DNA of 64,000 nucleotides from Nocardioides sp. (GCF_030150155.1 NZ_JASLGR010000054.1:10008-74007); one strand, 5' to 3'; numbered from the stretch's first letter, positions 8,380-16,493 are shown. A program made the numbers and translations. The notes: generated by a model not told the origin, from the letters alone.

Positions 8380-9159
8380 TCAGCGCTGGGCGCGAGCGCT
8401 GGCGTAGAGGCACAGCGCGGCCGCGGTGGAGAGGTTGAGGCTCTCGGCGGCACCGAAGATCGGGATGGAGACGACATGGTCGGCAGCGGCCGCTAGCTCG
8501 GCCGGCAGCCCCCAGGCCTCGTTGCCGAACAGCCAGGCCGTGGGCCGGGACAACAGCTCGTCGGCGTCGAAGAGGTCGGCGTCGCCGTGCATGTCGGCGG
8601 CCAGCACGGTGAGACCGGCCTCCTGGGCCGCGGCGACGGCGGCCAGCGGGTCACGCTCGATCGCGACCGGCAGGTGGAAGGCACTGCCGACACTGGCCCT
8701 GATCGTCTTGGGGTTGTACAGGTCCACCGAGTCACCGGCCAGGACCACCGCGTCGGCACCGGCGGCGTCGGCGCACCGGATCACGGTGCCCGCGTTGCCC
8801 GGGTCGCGTACGTCGGCACAGATCGCCGTCAGACGCTGCGCGCCGAGGGTGCGCTGCGGGACGTCCAGGAAGGCACACAGCGCAACCACGCCGGCCGGGC
8901 TGACCGAGTCCGACAGGCCCGCGATCGCGCGGTCGTCGACCAGGGTGACGTCGAGGGAGGCGAGCAGGTCGGCGTACTCGTGGACGGCGTCAGGGGTCGC
9001 GAAGACCTCCTGCACGCAGTCAGGGACGCCGAGGGCTCCTTCGACGGCCTTGGGGCCGTCGGCAAGGAAAAGCCGCCGCTCCGATCGAACGGAGCGGCGG
9101 CTGAGTTTCCTCAGCTCCTTCAGGCGCGCGTTGCTTGCGGCGAGAGGAGCAGATGACAT
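8380..9159 (-). CDS. TrmH/SpoU family RNA 2'-O-methyltransferase
   Basis: A 259-aa protein with the N-terminal substrate-binding domain (ERRLFLADGPKAVEGAL) and a C-terminal SPOUT knot domain: motif 1 DVRDPGNAGTVIRCADAAG, motif 2 LFGNEAWGLP, motif 3 IPIFGAAESLNLSTAAAL. These are the AdoMet-binding signatures of rRNA/tRNA ribose methyltransferases. It starts 13 nt after rplT without a clear Shine-Dalgarno sequence, which suggests reinitiation after L20 translation. Codons 20-30 contain a perfect intrinsic terminator (separate entry). The exact RNA substrate cannot be told; linkage to rplT suggests 23S rRNA. Confidence 0.93.
   Translation of the reverse strand: MSSAPLAASNARLKELRKLSRRSVRSERRLFLADGPKAVEGALGVPDCVQEVFATPDAVHEYADLLASLDVTLVDDRAIAGLSDSVSPAGVVALCAFLDVPQRTLGAQRLTAICADVRDPGNAGTVIRCADAAGADAVVLAGDSVDLYNPKTIRASVGSAFHLPVAIERDPLAAVAAAQEAGLTVLAADMHGDADLFDADELLSRPTAWLFGNEAWGLPAELAAAADHVVSIPIFGAAESLNLSTAAALCLYASARAQR
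9063..9102 (-). terminator. Intrinsic terminator inside the 5' end of trmH
   Basis: Perfect 13-bp stem AGCCGCCGCTCCG (9090-9102 read on minus) / CGGAGCGGCGGCT (9071-9083) with a 6-nt loop, followed on the minus strand by TTTTCCTTG. It lies about 70 nt after the rplT stop, so it is placed as the terminator of the infC-rpmI-rplT operon, but it is also codons 20-30 of trmH. The plus-strand reading has no T tract. Confidence 0.85.
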
Positions 9160-9172
9160 ACGTCAGGCTGCG

Positions 9173-9556
9173 TCAGCTGGCGGCCGGAGCGTTGACGTCG
9201 GCCGGGAGGGCAGCCTTGGCAGCCTCGACCAGCGCGTTGAACGCAGCGACGTCGTTGACGGCCAGGTCGGCCAGGATCTTACGGTCGACCTCGATGCCCG
9301 CCAGGCCGAGGCCCTGGATGAAGCGGTTGTAGGTCAGGCCCTGCGCACGCGCGGCGGCGTTGATGCGCTGGATCCACAGGCGACGGAAGTTGCCCTTGTT
9401 CTTGCGGCGGTCGTTGTACGCGTAGACCAGGGAGTGGGTGACCTGCTCCTTGGCCTTGCGGTAGAGGCGCGAGCGCTGGCCGCGGTAGCCCTCGGCACGC
9501 TCGAGGGTGGTACGACGCTTCTTGGCAGCGTTTACTGCGCGCTTGACGCGAGCCAT
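9173..9556 (-). CDS. rplT: 50S ribosomal protein L20
   Basis: A 127-aa protein starting MARVKRAVNAAKKRR, with YRGQRSRLYRKAKEQV and the conserved LWIQRINAAARAQGLTY and FIQGL motifs of L20. It binds 23S rRNA early in 50S assembly. It is third in the standard infC-rpmI-rplT order. In other bacteria L20 represses its own operon; no L20-binding mimic can be identified by eye here. The last about 12 residues (ADVNAPAAS) are a lineage-specific tail. Confidence 0.98.
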   Translation of the reverse strand: MARVKRAVNAAKKRRTTLERAEGYRGQRSRLYRKAKEQVTHSLVYAYNDRRKNKGNFRRLWIQRINAAARAQGLTYNRFIQGLGLAGIEVDRKILADLAVNDVAAFNALVEAAKAALPADVNAPAAS

Positions 9557-9614
9557 GGTGTTACTCCTTCAGAATGGGAAAGTCGAAAAGCCGGCCACAG
9601 GGGCCAAGCGGAAG

Positions 9615-9809
9615 TCAGCGACCGAGAAGCTTCTTGGCGCGGGGCACGTCGTTGGCGGATACCTCGACGGTGCCGGTCAGGCGACGGGTGACCTTGGAGG
9701 CCTTCTTCTCGAGGTTGTGGCGCTTGCCGGCCTTCTCGCGAAGGATCTTGCCGGAGCCGGTCACCTTGAACCGCTTGCCGGCGCCGGAGTGGCTCTTGTT
9801 CTTCGGCAT
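9615..9809 (-). CDS. rpmI: 50S ribosomal protein L35
   Basis: A 64-aa basic protein starting MPKNKSHSGAGKRFKVTGSG and carrying RHNLEKKASKVTRRL, the standard L35 pattern and length. It lies 62 bp after infC and 58 bp before rplT, as in almost all bacteria. Confidence 0.97.
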   Translation of the reverse strand: MPKNKSHSGAGKRFKVTGSGKILREKAGKRHNLEKKASKVTRRLTGTVEVSANDVPRAKKLLGR

Positions 9810-9871
9810 CTCAATCTCTCTCTCGTGCGGGGAAAAAACGTGGGCGTCGGGGAATGACGCTCACTGGTGGA

Positions 9872-10555
9872 TCACAGGTCGATGTCGAGGTCCAGGGCCT
9901 CGTTGCGACGCTTGGCCTTCTTCTGCGCGACCGGCTTGTCGCCGGCCTGCGCGGTGCGGAACTCCTGCTCCTCGGCGGCGTCGGCGGCGCGCTCGGCGGC
10001 CTTCTCCTCCTTGGCGGCAGCGATCTCGACCTTGGCGTCAGCCTTCTTCTTGGTCGGACCCAGCACCATGATCATGTTGCGGCCGTCCTGCTTGGGCGCC
10101 GACTCGACGAAGCCCAGCTCGATGACGTCCTCGGCCAGCTTCTGCAGCAGGCGGAAGCCGAGCTCGGGACGGTGCTGCTCGCGACCACGGAACATGATCG
10201 TGATCTTGACCTTGTCCCCGGCCTTCAGGAACCGCTCGACGTGACCCTTCTTGGTGTCGTAGTCGTGCTGGTCGATCTTGGGACGAAGCTTCATCTCCTT
10301 GATGATCACGTTCGTCTGGTTGCGGCGCGCGTCACGGGCCTTCTGGGCGTTCTCGTACTTGAACTTCCCGTAGTCCATGAGCTTGCAGACCGGGGGCTTG
10401 CCCTGCGGGGCGATCTCGACGAGGTCGAGGTCAGCCTCCTGCGCAAGGCGCAGCGCATCTCCCGTCGGCACGATGCCGACAGTTTCACCGTTGGGACCAA
10501 CGAGGCGGACCTCGGGAACCCGGATCCGGTCGTTGATACGAAGCTCAGTACTGAT
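9872..10555 (-). CDS. infC: Translation initiation factor IF-3 (AUC start)
   Basis: A 227-aa IF-3 from an ATC codon. The N-domain has RINDRIRVPEVRLVG and KLMDYGKFKYE; the C-domain has IKEMKLRPKIDQHDYDTK and KITIMFRGRE; an acidic/Lys-Ala tail of about 50 residues follows. The family begins a few residues before RINDRIR, and there is no ATG, GTG or TTG there: the codon is ATC (10553-10555), 4 nt after GGAGG. A rare start codon in infC is known from other bacteria, where IF-3 discriminates against it and so represses itself. An in-frame start 19 codons upstream would place the leader terminator region in the protein and is not credible. Confidence 0.92.
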   Translation of the reverse strand: MSTELRINDRIRVPEVRLVGPNGETVGIVPTGDALRLAQEADLDLVEIAPQGKPPVCKLMDYGKFKYENAQKARDARRNQTNVIIKEMKLRPKIDQHDYDTKKGHVERFLKAGDKVKITIMFRGREQHRPELGFRLLQKLAEDVIELGFVESAPKQDGRNMIMVLGPTKKKADAKVEIAAAKEEKAAERAADAAEEQEFRTAQAGDKPVAQKKAKRRNEALDLDIDL

Positions 10556-10586
10556 GTGTCCTCCAAGTGGACGAAGTGGATGGGGC

Positions 10587-10623
10587 AAACAAAAAAGGGC
10601 TCCTGCACGCAAGCAGAAGCCCT
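10587..10623 (-). terminator. Intrinsic terminator / attenuator in the infC leader
   Basis: On the minus strand, AGGGCTTCTGC, a 6-nt loop, then GCAGGAGCCCT (11-bp stem with one G-U pair), followed by a run of six T, G and three T. It lies about 30 nt before the infC start. A second hairpin with GCATTCC/GGAATGC arms is upstream at 10663-10688. Such a strong U-tract is unusual in this GC-rich window and implies premature termination control of the operon. Confidence 0.85.
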
Positions 10624-10662
10624 ACAGGCATGCACTGGCCTCAACGACCAACGCACTGCCAC

Positions 10663-10688
10663 GCATTCCCTGTGTTGCCCTGGAATGC
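10663..10688 (-). promoter_or_regulatory. Upstream hairpin in the infC leader
   Basis: Inverted arms gcattcc and ggaatgc with a 12-nt loop, about 40 nt before the leader terminator. It may be part of an antiterminator or a protein-binding site. A possible -10 box TACTGT (10771-10776 on minus) would give a leader of about 210 nt. Confidence 0.4.
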
Positions 10689-10781
10689 AGGTCCTGACCC
10701 GACGATCTGATGACGCTTCGACCGATGCGGGTGGGAAGACCGACAGATCCTCCACTTGTGTACTCGAAAGACAGTACCGGA

Positions 10782-11285
10782 TCACTCAGCGCCGGGACGA
10801 ATCCACGCCGACCCCTCGCCCACCCGGACCAGCTCCCAGTCCGAGGCGAGGGCGACCAGGTCGTCGCCCTCGATGGGGAAGAGCACCGGTCCGGTCAGGT
10901 CGAGCACGATCGCGGTAGCCCCGTCCTGCAGTGCGGCCCGGGCCGCGTCACGGGCGGTGACGGCCACCGGCCGGGCGTCGGCTTGCCACTGTTGCATCGT
11001 GGTCAGGCTGGTGAAGGCGAGCAGCGCCTGACGGCCATCGGCCCCGGTGATCAGCACCGTAGCCATGTCGGCGGTCTTGTCGTGGGCGCGACCGTGCTCG
11101 TCGATCTCCATCTCGCCCAGCACCGCGACCACCGGGACCAGCACCCGCGCCGTGCGGAGCGCGGCGAGGACGTCGTACGCGTTGGCGGTGCCGGCTGCCA
11201 GGCCCGCCAGCGCTCCGGTCAGCGCCTGGTCGGCGTCGCCGTGGTCGTCGGGGAAGGCCGGGGCCAGGATGTCGCGGTCACGCAC
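10782..11285 (-). CDS. SseB family protein
   Basis: A 167-aa soluble protein. The body (VLVPVVAVLGE, ADMATVLITGADGRQALLAFTS, ARPVAVTARDAARAAL, GATAIVLDLTGPVLFP) fits the SseB N-terminal domain family, common near infC in actinobacteria; its function is unknown. GTG at 11285 is chosen because GGGAG lies about 9 nt upstream and the family start fits. It lies upstream of infC on the same strand with a 226-nt gap that holds the infC leader. Divergent from the aldolase gene. Confidence 0.75.
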   Translation of the reverse strand: MRDRDILAPAFPDDHGDADQALTGALAGLAAGTANAYDVLAALRTARVLVPVVAVLGEMEIDEHGRAHDKTADMATVLITGADGRQALLAFTSLTTMQQWQADARPVAVTARDAARAALQDGATAIVLDLTGPVLFPIEGDDLVALASDWELVRVGEGSAWIRPGAE

Positions 11286-11324
11286 GCGGCGATTCTCCCA
11301 TCCCACATGGAAGACTGCTGATTC

Positions 11325-12551
11325 GTGGGCACGCTTCCGGCAGACGCGATCGAGCGCAACAGGCTCTGGCACCGACTCTCCGCGGCGGTCAACGCCCAGG
11401 CGACTCCCCCGCCGACCCCCGTGATGGTGGTCGATCTGGATGCCTTCGACGCCAACGCCGCCGACCTGGCCCGCCGCGCCGCCGGTACGCCGATCCGGGT
11501 GGCGTCGAAGTCGCTGCGGGTCCCGGCCCTGATCTCCCGCGCCCTGGCCACGCCCGGCTTCGCCGGCATCCTCGGCTTCACCCTGGCCGAGGCGCTGTGG
11601 CTGGAGGAGCAGGGGCTCAGCGAGGACATCGTGGTCGCCTACCCGAGCGTGGACCGCGGCGCCCTGGCCCGCCTGGTCGCCTCCCCCTCGGCGGCCGCGC
11701 ACATCACCCTGATGATCGACTCGGTCGACCACCTCGACGTGATCGACTCCGTGCGCGCCTCGCGTGCCGTGCCAATCCGGGTCGCGATCGACCTCGACGC
11801 CGGCCTCGACCTGCACCTGACCCGGGTGGGGCCGCGCCGCTCGCCGCTGCGCGAGCCGCAGGACGCGATCGCCCTGGCCCGCACCGTCACCGGCCGGCCG
11901 GGGTTCCGCCTGGTCGGGGTGATGACCTACGAGGGACAGGTCGCCGGGGTGCCCGACGACGTCCCGGGCCAGCGGCTCAAGTCGGCGATCGTGCGCCGGC
12001 TCAAGGACCGCTCCATCGTCCAGCTGCTCGACCGGCGCCGCGAGGTGGTCGACGCCCTGGGCGGCCTCACCGACCTGGAGTTCTGGAACGCCGGCGGCTC
12101 GGGCTCGATCGAGAGCTCGGCCTCCGACCCGGTGGTCACCGAGGTCACCGCCGGCTCGGGCCTGCTGGTGCCCGCGCTCTTCGACCACTTCCGCAGCTTC
12201 GCTCCCCGCCCCGCCGCGTTCTTCGGGCTGCCGGTCACCCGTCGACCCGACGCCGCCACGGCGACCGTGCACGGTGGCGGCCTGATCGCCTCGGGCCCGG
12301 TCGGCCCCGACCGGGTGCCGGTCCCGTGGGCGCCGTACGGCCTCGAGCTGACCGGCCTGGAGGGCGCGGGCGAGGTGCAGACCCCGCTCACAGGCGAGCC
12401 GGCCCGGCACCTGCGGATCGGTGACCTGGTCTGGTTCCGGCACGGCAAGTCCGGCGAGCTCTTCGAGCACACCACCACCGCGCACCTCCTCAGCGGCGAC
12501 CGGATCGTCGACTCGGTGCCGACCTACCGCGGGCACGGCCTTGCCTTCTGA
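11325..12551 (+). CDS. PLP-dependent amino-acid deaminase/aldolase (alanine racemase-fold)
   Basis: A 408-aa protein with the fold-type III PLP barrel of D-threonine aldolases. The likely Schiff-base lysine is Lys62 in VASKSLRVP. GFTLAEALWLEEQG, AIDLDAGLDLHLTRVG and VGVMTYEGQVAGVPD line the barrel; the C-terminal beta domain ends with WFRHGKSGELFEHTTT, typical of the actinobacterial amino acid deaminase/aldolase group. The substrate is not known; a D-hydroxy-amino acid is likely by family. It begins at GTG without a strong ribosome binding site. The next gene overlaps its end. Confidence 0.78.
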   Translation: MGTLPADAIERNRLWHRLSAAVNAQATPPPTPVMVVDLDAFDANAADLARRAAGTPIRVASKSLRVPALISRALATPGFAGILGFTLAEALWLEEQGLSEDIVVAYPSVDRGALARLVASPSAAAHITLMIDSVDHLDVIDSVRASRAVPIRVAIDLDAGLDLHLTRVGPRRSPLREPQDAIALARTVTGRPGFRLVGVMTYEGQVAGVPDDVPGQRLKSAIVRRLKDRSIVQLLDRRREVVDALGGLTDLEFWNAGGSGSIESSASDPVVTEVTAGSGLLVPALFDHFRSFAPRPAAFFGLPVTRRPDAATATVHGGGLIASGPVGPDRVPVPWAPYGLELTGLEGAGEVQTPLTGEPARHLRIGDLVWFRHGKSGELFEHTTTAHLLSGDRIVDSVPTYRGHGLAF

Positions 12552-13095
12552 GTCCTCCGCACCGCCCACCCAGGTGCTCGTCATCGACGGACCCGCCGGT
12601 GCCGGCAAGACCACCCTGGCCGCGGCACTCGCGCTGCTCCAGGACTGCGTGATCGTGCCGATGGACCTGCTCTACGACGGCTGGGAGGGTCTGGAGGCCG
12701 GGGTCGCGCAGGTCGAACGGCTGCTCGCCGACCTCGACGCCGGCCGTACGCCGACCTACCGGCGCTACGACTGGATCGCGGGCGCCTACACCGAGACCGT
12801 CACCGTCCCGGCGACTCCGCTGCTCGTCATCGAGGGGGTGGGCTCGGGCGGCACCGAGCGGCGTGCCGACTGCCTGGTCTGGATCGATGCGCCGGCCGAC
12901 GTACGCCGGCAGCGGGCCGAGGCTCGCGGGGACTTCGCCGACCAGTGGGAACGCTGGGCCGAGCACGAGCGAGCCCACTTCAAGCGACGTCGCACCCGCG
13001 ATCGCGCCGACCTGATCCTGGACTCGACCCGGGAGGACCTGGCCGCCGAGCTCAGCCGAACGGGGTGGTTCGTGCGACCTGGAGCGAGCGGCTGA
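12541..13095 (+). CDS. P-loop nucleoside kinase-like ATPase
   Basis: A 184-aa protein with Walker A GPAGAGKTT near the N-terminus, a DLLYDGWEGL segment, a TYRRYDW motif as in uridine kinase/phosphoribulokinase-type proteins, and a lid-like basic region (HFKRRRTRDRADLIL). It is probably a small-molecule kinase; the substrate is unclear. The TTG at 12541 overlaps the end of the aldolase gene; GTG at 12574 is an alternative start and would begin just at the first beta strand. The last 44 bp overlap the convergent GH6 gene. Confidence 0.72.
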   Translation: MPSESSAPPTQVLVIDGPAGAGKTTLAAALALLQDCVIVPMDLLYDGWEGLEAGVAQVERLLADLDAGRTPTYRRYDWIAGAYTETVTVPATPLLVIEGVGSGGTERRADCLVWIDAPADVRRQRAEARGDFADQWERWAEHERAHFKRRRTRDRADLILDSTREDLAAELSRTGWFVRPGASG

Positions 13096-14326
13096 GCGAG
13101 AACGGCGAGGCCTGCCGGATCAGCCACGGACGGCCGAACCAGAGGTAGGCATCGACGTTGGCGGCGGCGAACTGGCTCTGGGCCTGGCTCAGCCCCAGCC
13201 GGGTGTCGGTGACGTTCGCGGTCGGCGGCAGGCCGAGGGTGTCGCACAGGGTCTCACTCGCACTGGTGCAGGTCGCGGCGTTGTCGAAGTCGGCCTTCGG
13301 GTGCTTGGCGCGGTGCTGCAGCCAGGTAAACGCCTTGCCGTTGTCGGCGGTGTCGATCACGGCGTGCTTGTCGGTGATCCCCTGGGACGCCAGCGCCGTG
13401 ATGATCTGCTGGGCGTAGTCGAGGTTGTCGGCCACCGAGCTGTAGTGGGTGGCGCCCAGGGCGAAGCCGCGGGTGTACTGGATGCCGGCGGCGGTCAGCA
13501 CCGGGATGATCTTGCTCATCGAGAGCCAGTCGGAGTCCGAGGCGTCGAGGTAGACGCTGGTGCGCGGCAGCGCCGACAGCCTCTGGGCGGCGTAGCGGAC
13601 CAGCGCCAGCCGGGTCGCCGGGTCCTTGGTGCGCTTCTCCCAGGAGTTGTTCGGGATCGCGGCCAGGCCGAGGTCCGGTTCGAGCACGATCGCGGTCCGG
13701 GCGTTGCCGATCGCCGTCGCCGCGGCGTCGATCCAGGCCTTGTAGTCGGACTGCTGGCGCGCGCTCAGCGCCGTGCCGCGGGCGTTCTCGCCTCCGACCC
13801 AGATCCGGAACAGGGCCAGCTGGACGAGGGTGTCGGGGCCGTTCTCCTTCTGCTGCGCGGCGATGGTCTGGGCGATCGCCGGGCCGATCTTCGAGGTCGA
13901 GAAGTTCCCCGCGAACCACAGCATCCGCGGACGCAGGGCAATCTTGGCCAGCAGCGTCTTCGAGGCCCCCCGGGCGCGCTGATAGGCCGGGTAGATCCCG
14001 TTCCACGGCCCGCGGTAGACCCCCCACGGCGCGGCGGCCAGCGGGTTGGTCGCCACCGGGTCACGCTGCACCGGCTTCTTGGTGAAGCGGTGGCCGCGGA
14101 CCACCACGAACGGCTCGGCCGGGCCGAGCGTCGCCGAGCGGACCGAGGTCTCGGCCGAGCTGAGCGTGGCGCTCTGCCCCGCACTCTGCCCGGCGCTGGG
14201 GACGGCCTGCGGATCGGCCGAGGAGCCGACCCTGATGCCGAGCACGACCAGGCCGACCAGGAGGGTCAGGACAACGGCGACGATGCCGACACCGCCCACG
14301 GCATGACGCTGGCGGTGAGAAGGCAT
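13052..14326 (-). CDS. Secreted glycoside hydrolase family 6 (endoglucanase/cellobiohydrolase)
   Basis: A 424-aa protein with one N-terminal hydrophobic segment (about 13-35, signal peptide or anchor), a Ser/Gln/Ala-rich linker, then a GH6 catalytic domain. Visible family motifs are AIVLEPDLGL, VYLDASDSDW (catalytic acid region) and NVDAYLWFGRPW near the end. It likely cleaves beta-1,4-glucan by inversion. There is no cellulose-binding module. ATG at 14326 has a -10 box TAGCAT 7 nt upstream (14334-14339), so it is probably leaderless. It overlaps the end of the convergent kinase by 44 bp. Confidence 0.87.
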   Translation of the reverse strand: MPSHRQRHAVGGVGIVAVVLTLLVGLVVLGIRVGSSADPQAVPSAGQSAGQSATLSSAETSVRSATLGPAEPFVVVRGHRFTKKPVQRDPVATNPLAAAPWGVYRGPWNGIYPAYQRARGASKTLLAKIALRPRMLWFAGNFSTSKIGPAIAQTIAAQQKENGPDTLVQLALFRIWVGGENARGTALSARQQSDYKAWIDAAATAIGNARTAIVLEPDLGLAAIPNNSWEKRTKDPATRLALVRYAAQRLSALPRTSVYLDASDSDWLSMSKIIPVLTAAGIQYTRGFALGATHYSSVADNLDYAQQIITALASQGITDKHAVIDTADNGKAFTWLQHRAKHPKADFDNAATCTSASETLCDTLGLPPTANVTDTRLGLSQAQSQFAAANVDAYLWFGRPWLIRQASPFSLSRSLQVARTTPFG

Positions 14327-14333
14327 GGGCGGA

Positions 14334-14339
14334 ATGCTA
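14334..14339 (-). promoter_or_regulatory. -10 box of leaderless GH6 promoter
   Basis: TAGCAT on the minus strand, 7 nt before the ATG at 14326, in the 32-bp gap after the PH-domain gene. Confidence 0.5.
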
Positions 14340-14358
14340 ACCCGAGACGGCCGCAGCC

Positions 14359-14835
14359 TCAGGCGGTGGCTTCCTCGGCGACCCGCCGCAGCAGCCGTAC
14401 GGCGTCACGGGAGCGTCGACCGTCGGAGGCCTGGATCCCCATCGCGGAGATCTCCTCCCCGTCGGAGAGGTCCAGCCGGGCCCACGGTGCCCCGGCGGGC
14501 AGCCGGATGGCGACGATCTGGGCCCAGTCCAGCTCACGGCGCTTGTAGCCGTTGACCACGATCAGGCACTCGGCGGTGGCCGTCACCTTGGAACGGGTCA
14601 GGGCATGGACGCAGGCCAGGATCAGTGCCGCGATGAACGCCAGCGTCCACAGCTCGAAGGTGGTGAACTTGGCCTGCTCCTCGGGGCCGAGCGCAACCCA
14701 GGAGACGCCGCAGACGACCGCGAGGCCGACCACCAGGACGAGAGCGACGATCCGCGGACCCATCGGACGCCAGGTCCGGGGCAGCTCGGCCAGGGCCGAG
14801 CCGCCCACGCCGGGGCCCTCAGAGGCGGCAGGCAT
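14359..14835 (-). CDS. PH-domain membrane protein
   Basis: A 158-aa protein with two hydrophobic segments (about 28-50 and 62-80) and a C-terminal bacterial PH-like domain (TATAECLIVVNGYKRRELDW, then a loop with WARLDLSDGEE and IQASDG). The domain family is common in actinobacteria; its role is unknown. The ATG at 14835 overlaps hisG by 17 bp. It ends the riboflavin/histidine transcription unit. Confidence 0.75.
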   Translation of the reverse strand: MPAASEGPGVGGSALAELPRTWRPMGPRIVALVLVVGLAVVCGVSWVALGPEEQAKFTTFELWTLAFIAALILACVHALTRSKVTATAECLIVVNGYKRRELDWAQIVAIRLPAGAPWARLDLSDGEEISAMGIQASDGRRSRDAVRLLRRVAEEATA

Positions 14836-15688
14836 TGATCTCGGTGAGGAGGATGCCGCGCGCACCCAGGGCGTAGAGGTCGTCCATCAGGCGCTGCGAG
14901 CCGTGGGTCGGGACCATCGCGCGGACGGCGACCCAGCCCTCCCGGTGCAGCGGGGAGACGGTCGGGCTCTCGATGCCCGGCGTCAGCGCCACCGCAGCGG
15001 TGACCTGGGCGGCCGGGATGTCGTAGTCCATCATCAGGTAGCTGCGGGCCACCTGGACGCCCTCGATCCGGCGACGGAAGACCTCGAAGCCCTCCGGCGT
15101 CGAGTCCGTGCGGGTGATCATCACTGCCTCGGACTCCAGGATCGTCTCGCCGAAGACCTCCAGGCCGGCCTGGCGCAGCGTCGACCCGGTCTCGACCACG
15201 TCGGCGATCGCGTCGGCGACACCGAGCTGGATGGAGGTCTCGACCGCACCGTCGAGGCGGATCACCTCAGCCGAGATGCCCTGACGCTCCAGGAAGGCCA
15301 GCACGACACCGGTGTAGGAGGTGGCGATCCGCTTGCCCTCCAGCTCCGAGGTCGAGGTGAAGGCACCGGCCGGGCCGGCGAAGCGGAAGCGGCTGCGACC
15401 GAAGCCGAGCTGCATCGCCTCCTCGGCCTTCGCCCCGGAGTCCTGGAGCAGGTCGCGGCCGGTGACACCGACGTCGAGCGTGCCCGAGCCGACGTACAGG
15501 GCGATGTCACGGGGTCGGAGGTAGAAGAACTCGACGCCGTTCTCCTCGTCGATGAGGGTGAGCTTCTTGGCGTCGTCGCGCTGGCGGTAGCCCGCCTCGC
15601 GCAGCAGCTCGGAGGCGGCCACGGAGAGCGCGCCCTTGTTCGGCACCGCGACCCGGAGAAGGCCGGCGGGCGAGGGGGTGAGAGTCAT
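14819..15688 (-). CDS. hisG: ATP phosphoribosyltransferase (long form)
   Basis: A 289-aa HisG catalysing the first step of histidine synthesis (ATP plus PRPP). It has the bilobed catalytic domain (RVAVPNKGAL at the start, GVTGRDLL, then DGAVETSIQLGVADAIADVV, the PRPP-binding loop) and the C-terminal ACT-like regulatory domain (about 210-289) that marks the long, self-sufficient form inhibited by histidine. It lies 9 bp after hisE; the rest of the his pathway is elsewhere. Confidence 0.97.
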   Translation of the reverse strand: MTLTPSPAGLLRVAVPNKGALSVAASELLREAGYRQRDDAKKLTLIDEENGVEFFYLRPRDIALYVGSGTLDVGVTGRDLLQDSGAKAEEAMQLGFGRSRFRFAGPAGAFTSTSELEGKRIATSYTGVVLAFLERQGISAEVIRLDGAVETSIQLGVADAIADVVETGSTLRQAGLEVFGETILESEAVMITRTDSTPEGFEVFRRRIEGVQVARSYLMMDYDIPAAQVTAAVALTPGIESPTVSPLHREGWVAVRAMVPTHGSQRLMDDLYALGARGILLTEINACRL

Positions 15689-15697
15689 GATGTGCCC

Positions 15698-15961
15698 TTA
15701 GAGGTGGGAGTAGACGTCGTCGAGGGAAACGCCGGAGGCGATCAGGAGCACCTGGGCGTGGTACAGCAGCTGGCTGACCTCCAGGGCGGTGGCTTCCTTG
15801 CCCTCATGCTCGGCGGCCATCCAGGATTCGGCGGCCTCCTCGACCAGCTTCTTTCCGATCGCATGGACGCCGGCGTCGAGCTCAGCGACAGTGCCGGATC
15901 CTGCGGGGCGGGTGCGGGCCTTCTCGTTGAGTTCAGCCCACAGCTCGTCGAACGTCTTCAC
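15698..15961 (-). CDS. hisE: Phosphoribosyl-ATP pyrophosphatase
   Basis: An 87-aa MazG-fold enzyme that hydrolyses phosphoribosyl-ATP, the second histidine step. KTFDELWAEL at the start and KKLVEEAAESWMAAEHEG (metal-binding EExxE helix) are conserved. The GTG at 15961 matches the family start; a TTG three codons upstream (15970) is possible. It is single-domain, not fused to HisI, as usual in actinobacteria, and precedes hisG. Confidence 0.95.
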   Translation of the reverse strand: MKTFDELWAELNEKARTRPAGSGTVAELDAGVHAIGKKLVEEAAESWMAAEHEGKEATALEVSQLLYHAQVLLIASGVSLDDVYSHL

Positions 15962-15986
15962 AGGCGCCAACCCTACCGGTCCCCGA

Positions 15987-16493
15987 TCAGCCGAAGAGCC
16001 CGCCCTTCAACTTGCGTGTGATCCGGGCGAGGGTCTGGGCGGTCTCCAGCGCCGCGGCGGCCGCCTCGTAGCCCTTGTCCTCCCGGGATCCGTCCAGGCC
16101 GGCCCGGTCCAGGGCCTGCTCGACGGTGTCGCAGGTCAGCACTCCGAAGCCGATCGCGGTGTGGTGGTCCAGGGCGATCCGCGACAGACCGTCGGTGGCC
16201 GCGGAGCAGACGTACTCGAAGTGCGGCGTGCCGCCGCGTACGACGACACCGAGCGCCACCACCGCGTCGAAGCCCTGCTGGGCGAAGGCCTGGGCGACCA
16301 CCGGCAGCTCGAAGGTGCCCGGCACCCGCGATATCACCGGCGCGGCGACGTTGTGGTCGACGAAGGCGCGCTGGGCCCCGGCGATCAGGCCGTCCATGAT
16401 CTGCTCGTGCCACTTGGCGGCGACCACCGCGACCCGCAGCTCGCTGCAGTCGACGGCCTCCACGACCGGGCTCGGGCGTCCAACTCCACTCAT
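15987..16493 (-). CDS. ribH: 6,7-dimethyl-8-ribityllumazine synthase
   Basis: A 168-aa enzyme condensing 3,4-dihydroxy-2-butanone 4-phosphate with the ribitylaminouracil. VVAAKWHEQIMDGLI, the SRVPGTFELPV loop, VALGVVVRGGTPHFEYV (substrate and catalytic His region) and GFGVLTCDTVEQA are all present. Its ATG overlaps the stop of ribBA. Lumazine synthases form icosahedral or pentameric shells. Confidence 0.97.
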   Translation of the reverse strand: MSGVGRPSPVVEAVDCSELRVAVVAAKWHEQIMDGLIAGAQRAFVDHNVAAPVISRVPGTFELPVVAQAFAQQGFDAVVALGVVVRGGTPHFEYVCSAATDGLSRIALDHHTAIGFGVLTCDTVEQALDRAGLDGSREDKGYEAAAAALETAQTLARITRKLKGGLFG

